A DNA stretch of 52,302 nt from Gemmatimonadota bacterium. Its GTDB lineage: Bacteria > Gemmatimonadota > Gemmatimonadetes > Gemmatimonadales > Gemmatimonadaceae. Each line of letters opens with the position of its first letter. Within the stretch, counting starts at the first letter, position 1. The notes below the pieces were generated by a model. That model worked only from the letters and a program-made list of their open reading frames with translations. It was not told the DNA's origin and ran no database searches. The position numbers and the translations under genes are program-made. The stretch is taken from positions 1 through 52,302 of the forward strand of contig JACREJ010000021.1 of NCBI GenBank assembly GCA_016218305.1, given 5' to 3'. Positions 44,977 to 52,302 of this stretch are shown in pieces.

Positions 44977-47580
44977 CTACCGCTGGTCGTGCGGCACCAC
45001 CACGGCGCAGGACGTCGTGGCCGCGTTGCCCACACCATCGAGGGCCCGGTACGTCAGCGTGTAGATGCGGTCGCGCAGCGTGCCGTTGCGCTCGGCGCGG
45101 AACTGTCCCGCTACGTCCGCCGTGCCGATCGTCCAGCCGACCATGTCCGCGCTCGTCGAGCCGTCGCCCACGCTGTTCAGCGGCTCATTGCTCGTCACCG
45201 ACACCAGCTGCCACCCCGTGACGCCGCTCGCGTCGGTACCGTTCAGCGTCACCTTGATGTCCCACAGCTTGTGATTCACGGGCCACAGCATGGCCGGTGT
45301 CGCCTTGCACGAGAGCGTCGGCGGCGTCGTGTCTCCCACATGGGTGAACTGCGCGCCGACGGTCGCCGCACCCGTGAGAGGCACCGTGCACGCACCGGTG
45401 CCGGTGCAGGCGCCGGTCCAGCCCGAGAAGACCGACCCGGCCGCCGCCGTCGCCGTCAGCGTCACGGCGGTTCCAATCGGGAAGCTCGCGGTGCACGTCG
45501 TGCCGCAGTTGATGCCCGCCGGCGACGAGGTGATGGTCCCCATTCCGGTGCCCGCGCTCGCGACCGCCAGCGGGACGAGTTGCCTGTTGAACTGCGCGCT
45601 CACCGTGAGTGCGCTGTTCACCGTGACAGTACAGGTGAGCCCGGAGCATCCCGGCACGCTCCATCCCGCAAAAGCGGAGCTGCCATCCGCAACGGCCGTA
45701 AACGTCACCGACGTCCCTGGCGCGAAGGCCAGGCAATTGGCGCCGCACGGCGTGCCGGCGGGACTGCTCGTGATGGTGCCGCCGCCGGTGCCGGCGCTGA
45801 CGATCGAGACCGGCCACGCCACACGGGCGAAGTTCGCCACCACGCTGCGCGAGGGCTGCAGCATGCGCACCGCGCAGGTTCCCATCCCCGCGCATTCGCC
45901 GCCCCACCCACTGAAAGCGAAGTACGGATCCGGTGTCGCCGTCAGCACCACCTGGCTTCCCGTCGCAAACAGCGCCTGGCACGTCGCCCCGCAGTCGATG
46001 CCGGCCGGGGTGGACGTAATCCGCCCCCCCGGCGACGGGATGGCAATGGTCAGCGCCGTCGGCGGCGGCGGCGGCGCCTGGGCCGCGATCCACCCCGACC
46101 CCACGTTGTACTCGAGCAGGGGCACGCCGCCGTCGCAGCAGTTCTCGAAGCCCACCACCGTGATGGTGTGCGTGCCTGCCGCCAGCGGCGTGGTGGCGAA
46201 GAGGAACGGTCCGCCCGCTCCTCCGCCCCAGTTGGTGGCGATCTCCGCCCCGTCCAGCAGCATCGCACCGCCCGCCGACATGTCACCGCTGAAGCGGAAC
46301 TGCACCGTCATCGCGCCCGGCGCGTGCATCACCGTCACGTAGCGCGACGCGAGGCTCCCGTTGGCGCTCGGCTCCGACGCGGCGAACAGCGCGGCGTTCC
46401 GGACGAAGGACGTCACCGGCACCGGTGCATTGGTGTAACCGACGCGGTCGGCCGGCAGCGTGTTGAAGTACGCGTTCGCGCCGACACCCGTCTGCGTGAA
46501 GGTCCCGCCGCTCCAGAAGCGCGTTTCGATGCTCATGGCCTGCACCGAGGGCAACGCGGCAAAGTTCGCCCCTACCTGCCGGCTTCCGTACATCGAGACG
46601 ATGCACGCCCCGTTGCCGGAGCAGGCGCCCGTCCACTCGACGAAGATCGAATTCGCCCCCGCCGTGGCCGAGAGCGTCACCGGGCTGGCAAGCGCGAACA
46701 GCGCGCTGCACGCCGAGGGACAGTCAAGTCCGCTGGGGCTCGAGACAACGCGGCCGGCACCGGAACCGGGCTGCGTCACGGTCAGCACCTGTCGGGGCTG
46801 CACGGACGAGACGAGCGGCTGGAAGCCGTTCCCGACGTCAACGCGCGCCGCAGCGCCGCCGTCGTTGGAATTCTCGAAGCCAATCACCTCAATGACATGG
46901 CGACCGGGCGTCATGGAGACCGTGGCCGCGAGCGTGCTCGGGAGCAGCACGTACTCCGGCACGCACGGCGCCTTCTGATAGGACTTGCAGCCCGCATAGC
47001 TGTTGGTATCGACCTGGAAGGACCCATTCCACCAGAGGTCGTTCCACCCCTGCGCGACCGGCGTGCCATCCACGTACATCGCGCCGCCCTTGAAGTCGAC
47101 GGCGAACTGCACGAGCATCTCGCTCTGCGTGAGTGCGTTCACCACCACGCGGTAGCGCGTGGCCAGGTTCGTCGATGCTCCCGCGGGATTTCGAATGCCC
47201 GTCCACACCGTGTCGCTCCAGCTCCAGTTCTCCGTCACGAGGAAGACGGTCGGCGCCAGATCCGGCATCAGGTACGGCGCGTTCGTGTAGCCCGGACGCG
47301 TGGCGTCCAGTCCATTGAAGACGCTCGGTGCCGTCGCTGCGTTCGGCAGCGGGCCACTTGCGTCCCAGTAGCGCGTTTCGAGGGTGATGGAATCGACGGC
47401 GTAGGAGCCGGAGAGCGCCCGCGACGTGGACGAGGCGCGCACCGCTGATTCCACGGGCGCGGTAGTGGCCTCCGAAACCGCGACCATGTCCGCGCAGGAC
47501 GAGAGCAACGACACGAGGACGAGGGCGCTCACGCCAAGAACGGCGTGCCGGGCAACACCTGACAGTCTAAAACTGGACAT
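44977..47580 (-). CDS. Large secreted lipoprotein with four InlB-type repeats
   Basis: This 867-residue product begins at ATG 47580 (a TTG at 47589 is possible) with a lipoprotein signal peptide and lipobox LSSC (Cys29). The order is: a beta domain of about 190 residues, one cysteine-paired repeat, a second beta domain related to the first, three more repeats, and a C-terminal beta domain. Each repeat is about 70 residues and carries a SSPAG(I/L)xC signature, a second Cys, and a GW or EW followed by a further Cys pair. Both beta domains contain GFEN near their ends (GFENSNDGG and GFENCCDGG). These repeats resemble divergent InlB B-repeats of surface adhesins. It has its own promoter and terminator. 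Confidence 0.85.
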   Translation of the reverse strand: MSSFRLSGVARHAVLGVSALVLVSLLSSCADMVAVSEATTAPVESAVRASSTSRALSGSYAVDSITLETRYWDASGPLPNAATAPSVFNGLDATRPGYTNAPYLMPDLAPTVFLVTENWSWSDTVWTGIRNPAGASTNLATRYRVVVNALTQSEMLVQFAVDFKGGAMYVDGTPVAQGWNDLWWNGSFQVDTNSYAGCKSYQKAPCVPEYVLLPSTLAATVSMTPGRHVIEVIGFENSNDGGAAARVDVGNGFQPLVSSVQPRQVLTVTQPGSGAGRVVSSPSGLDCPSACSALFALASPVTLSATAGANSIFVEWTGACSGNGACIVSMYGSRQVGANFAALPSVQAMSIETRFWSGGTFTQTGVGANAYFNTLPADRVGYTNAPVPVTSFVRNAALFAASEPSANGSLASRYVTVMHAPGAMTVQFRFSGDMSAGGAMLLDGAEIATNWGGGAGGPFLFATTPLAAGTHTITVVGFENCCDGGVPLLEYNVGSGWIAAQAPPPPPTALTIAIPSPGGRITSTPAGIDCGATCQALFATGSQVVLTATPDPYFAFSGWGGECAGMGTCAVRMLQPSRSVVANFARVAWPVSIVSAGTGGGTITSSPAGTPCGANCLAFAPGTSVTFTAVADGSSAFAGWSVPGCSGLTCTVTVNSALTVSAQFNRQLVPLAVASAGTGMGTITSSPAGINCGTTCTASFPIGTAVTLTATAAAGSVFSGWTGACTGTGACTVPLTGAATVGAQFTHVGDTTPPTLSCKATPAMLWPVNHKLWDIKVTLNGTDASGVTGWQLVSVTSNEPLNSVGDGSTSADMVGWTIGTADVAGQFRAERNGTLRDRIYTLTYRALDGVGNAATTSCAVVVPHDQR

Positions 47581-47653
47581 TCCCGACAAGCACGGCTCCT
47601 GTTCATAGCGCGGTCAGCCACGGTGGACGTACCGTCCACTTGTGCACGTCTAT

Positions 47654-47683
47654 AGTATACCAGAGTGTCGCCTATTACGTCAA
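47654..47683 (-). promoter_or_regulatory. Strong promoter of the large lipoprotein gene
   Basis: On the minus strand TTGACG (47683-47678) and TATACT (47659-47654) are separated by 18 nt. Transcription should start near 47647, giving a leader of about 65 nt. The A/T-rich -10 region stands out in this high-GC window. Confidence 0.75.
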
Positions 47684-47782
47684 CTACACAGTTTCGTGAC
47701 AGTGAATGGCGGGCGTGGCGGGGCTCGAGCGCAAGCCAGCGCGCGGCGCTCTGGCAGTGGAACCCCGACGCAGCGTCCCTTT

Positions 47783-47811
47783 GGGCCCCGGGGGGGGCTC
47801 CTGGGCCCCGG
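47783..47811. repeat. G/C-run hairpin between the lipoprotein promoter and the 5S terminator
   Basis: GGGCCCCGG occurs twice (47783-47791 and 47803-47811), around a run of eight G. The segment can fold in several ways and may add to rRNA operon termination. The remainder of the gap, 47684-47782, holds nothing I recognise. Confidence 0.45.
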
Positions 47812-47820
47812 AAACGCACG

Positions 47821-47854
47821 AACCCCCCAGCCGATCGAAATCGACTGGGGGGTT
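47821..47854 (-). terminator. Terminator of the rRNA operon
   Basis: AACCCCCCAG (47821-47830) and CTGGGGGGTT (47845-47854) form a perfect 10-bp stem, continued by CCGAT/TCGA-type pairs inward. It lies just past the end of 5S. No long T-run follows. Confidence 0.8.
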
Positions 47855-47862
47855 CAATGAGG

Positions 47863-47981
47863 TGCCGGCGATGGCCTACTCTCCCGCGCCCTCTCGGGCG
47901 GAGTACCATCGGCGCTGTCAGGCTTAACGACCGTGTTCGGAATGGGAACGGGTGTGGCCCTGACGCTCTGATCGCCAGCGA
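47863..47981 (-). rRNA. rrf: 5S ribosomal RNA
   Basis: The minus strand carries the 5S core CCGTTCCCATTCCGAACACG and the closing helix of CGCTGGCGAT with ATCGCCGGC. Length is about 119 nt; both ends are estimates from the closing helix. It follows 23S by 110 nt. Confidence 0.93.
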
Positions 47982-47987
47982 ATTAGA

Positions 47988-48015
47988 GACAATGGAAGGG
48001 GGTAGTGTTCGTGGT
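47988..48015 (-). repeat. Downstream arm of the 23S precursor processing stem
   Basis: This 28-nt segment is complementary to 51145-51171 upstream of 23S apart from one extra G/C pair. In the transcript the two arms pair and bring the ends of the 23S precursor together, as in RNase III processing stems. Inside it TGCTTTGC (48051-48058) matches GCAAAGCA at 51056-51063 as a second short stem. Confidence 0.85.
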
Positions 48016-48091
48016 GTGTGGTCTCGCTGCTTTCGCGTTGTTGTCGCTAATGCTTTGCGAAGATAGTCCTTCTTGCGAAGGATATTGGGAG

Positions 48092-51045
<2,954 letters not shown>

Positions 51046-51082
51046 TAACTGTCAAGCAAAGCACGCGCGATCTACAACGAGT

Positions 51083-51110
51083 AAAAAAACTGATTCGCTC
51101 CCGAAGGAGC
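51083..51110 (-). other. Small hairpin followed by a T-run in the 16S-23S spacer
   Basis: GCTCC-TTCG-GGAGC (minus strand, 51097-51110) is a 5-bp stem with a UUCG tetraloop, followed after 7 nt by seven T (51083-51089). It resembles a weak intrinsic terminator or pause site inside the operon. The stem is short and the T-run is displaced, so this is uncertain. Confidence 0.35.
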
Positions 51111-51144
51111 TGCTTCAGCGATTCACTACAGTGAGATTCACATT

Positions 51145-51171
51145 ACCACGAACACTACCCCTTCCATTGTC
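51145..51171 (-). repeat. Upstream arm of the 23S precursor processing stem
   Basis: Complement of the arm at 47988-48015. It lies about 100 nt before the 5' end of 23S, in the spacer. Confidence 0.85.
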
Positions 51172-51179
51172 AAACAGCA
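51167..51179 (-). promoter_or_regulatory. boxA-like antitermination element
   Basis: The minus strand reads TGCTGTTTGACAA just before the 23S processing stem. rRNA boxA elements (E. coli TGCTCTTTAACAA) occupy the same place and recruit NusB and S10 to prevent premature termination. The match is partial. The rest of the 276-nt spacer (51046-51321) contains other hairpins, for example around 51189-51213, but no tRNA gene. Confidence 0.5.
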
Positions 51180-51321
51180 GGTTCTGCGCAGCCCCCCGAG
51201 GGGTGCTGCCGGAACAGCTATGAAGAATCGAGGATGAGATCAGGGTGATGCGAGGCGGCGACTTCCAGGAAGAGCTTTCGTGCCGAAGGTCCGAAGACCC
51301 GCGGCCTACTCGCTGCTCCGT

Positions 51322-52302
<981 letters not shown>

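Noticed and set aside
44989-47448. Plus-strand open frame of about 819 codons opposite the lipoprotein gene
   Set aside because: The product is Arg/His-rich with no recognisable motif, and the minus-strand frame has a signal peptide, repeats, promoter and terminator.
51046-51321. tRNA-Ile or tRNA-Ala in the 16S-23S spacer
   Set aside because: No T-loop or acceptor-stem pattern was found on either strand in the spacer.

Overview
The window reads as a high-GC chromosomal segment of a diderm (LPS-type) bacterium. The best guess is a member of the Gemmatimonadota. That placement is an inference from gene content (complete outer-membrane assembly and lipid A genes together with bacillithiol and McsA/McsB-type genes) and from the general look of the rRNA; it is not a database result. 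Almost everything is read on the minus strand; only one gene (an M28 peptidase, 746-2098) is on the plus strand. No mobile element, CRISPR array, tRNA gene or phage gene was seen. Genes are packed extremely tightly, most neighbours overlapping by 1-16 nt in ATGA, GTGA or TGATG junctions.

Layout in the direction of minus-strand transcription (right to left). (1) 52302-47863: an rRNA operon, 16S (cut by the right edge), a spacer without tRNA genes, 23S and 5S, ending in a strong hairpin terminator at 47821-47854. A long inverted repeat flanks the 23S gene as a precursor processing stem. (2) 47580-44977: a large secreted lipoprotein with its own promoter and terminator. (3) 44849-41920: era, a 55-residue Trm112-type protein, a PorV-like outer-membrane protein and an exported protein of unknown role. 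(4) 41801-39556: a receiver-GGDEF protein and a zinc-ribbon protein with a long Pro/Ala linker. (5) 39379-36752: prfB, read through a programmed +1 frameshift, and lysS. (6) 36662-30613: a LolC/E-type permease, lolD, mcsA, mcsB and clpC (lipoprotein export plus protein-arginine-phosphorylation quality control). (7) 30541-18674: the envelope operon bamA, skp, lpxD, lpxC-fabZ (fused), lpxA, a Gfo/Idh oxidoreductase, lpxB, a DUF374 acyltransferase, lpxK, then a Glu/Leu-type dehydrogenase and rlmH. (8) 18496-13388: bshC, murJ, uvrC. (9) thrC, larC and a TPR lipid-independent exported protein as separate units. (10) 9099-2241: a nine-gene operon, DUF512 radical SAM protein, der, plsY, gpsA, a MerR regulator, surE, pcm, acylphosphatase, apt, driven by a recognisable promoter at 9182-9210. 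(11) 1-648: a secreted PIG-L/LmbE-like protein cut by the left edge, divergent from the M28 peptidase.

The most unusual signal is not a gene. Five of the few real gaps between genes (2117-2223, 12001-12178, 13330-13387, 36681-36753, 39446-39558) are filled by low-complexity elements built by reiterating a short word of roughly 8-18 nt. Four of them fold as imperfect palindromes and one is a direct A-B-B-A arrangement. Each uses a different word, so they are not copies of one REP family, yet the architecture and placement recur. They probably work as transcription terminators, but how such locus-specific stuttering palindromes arise is an open question.
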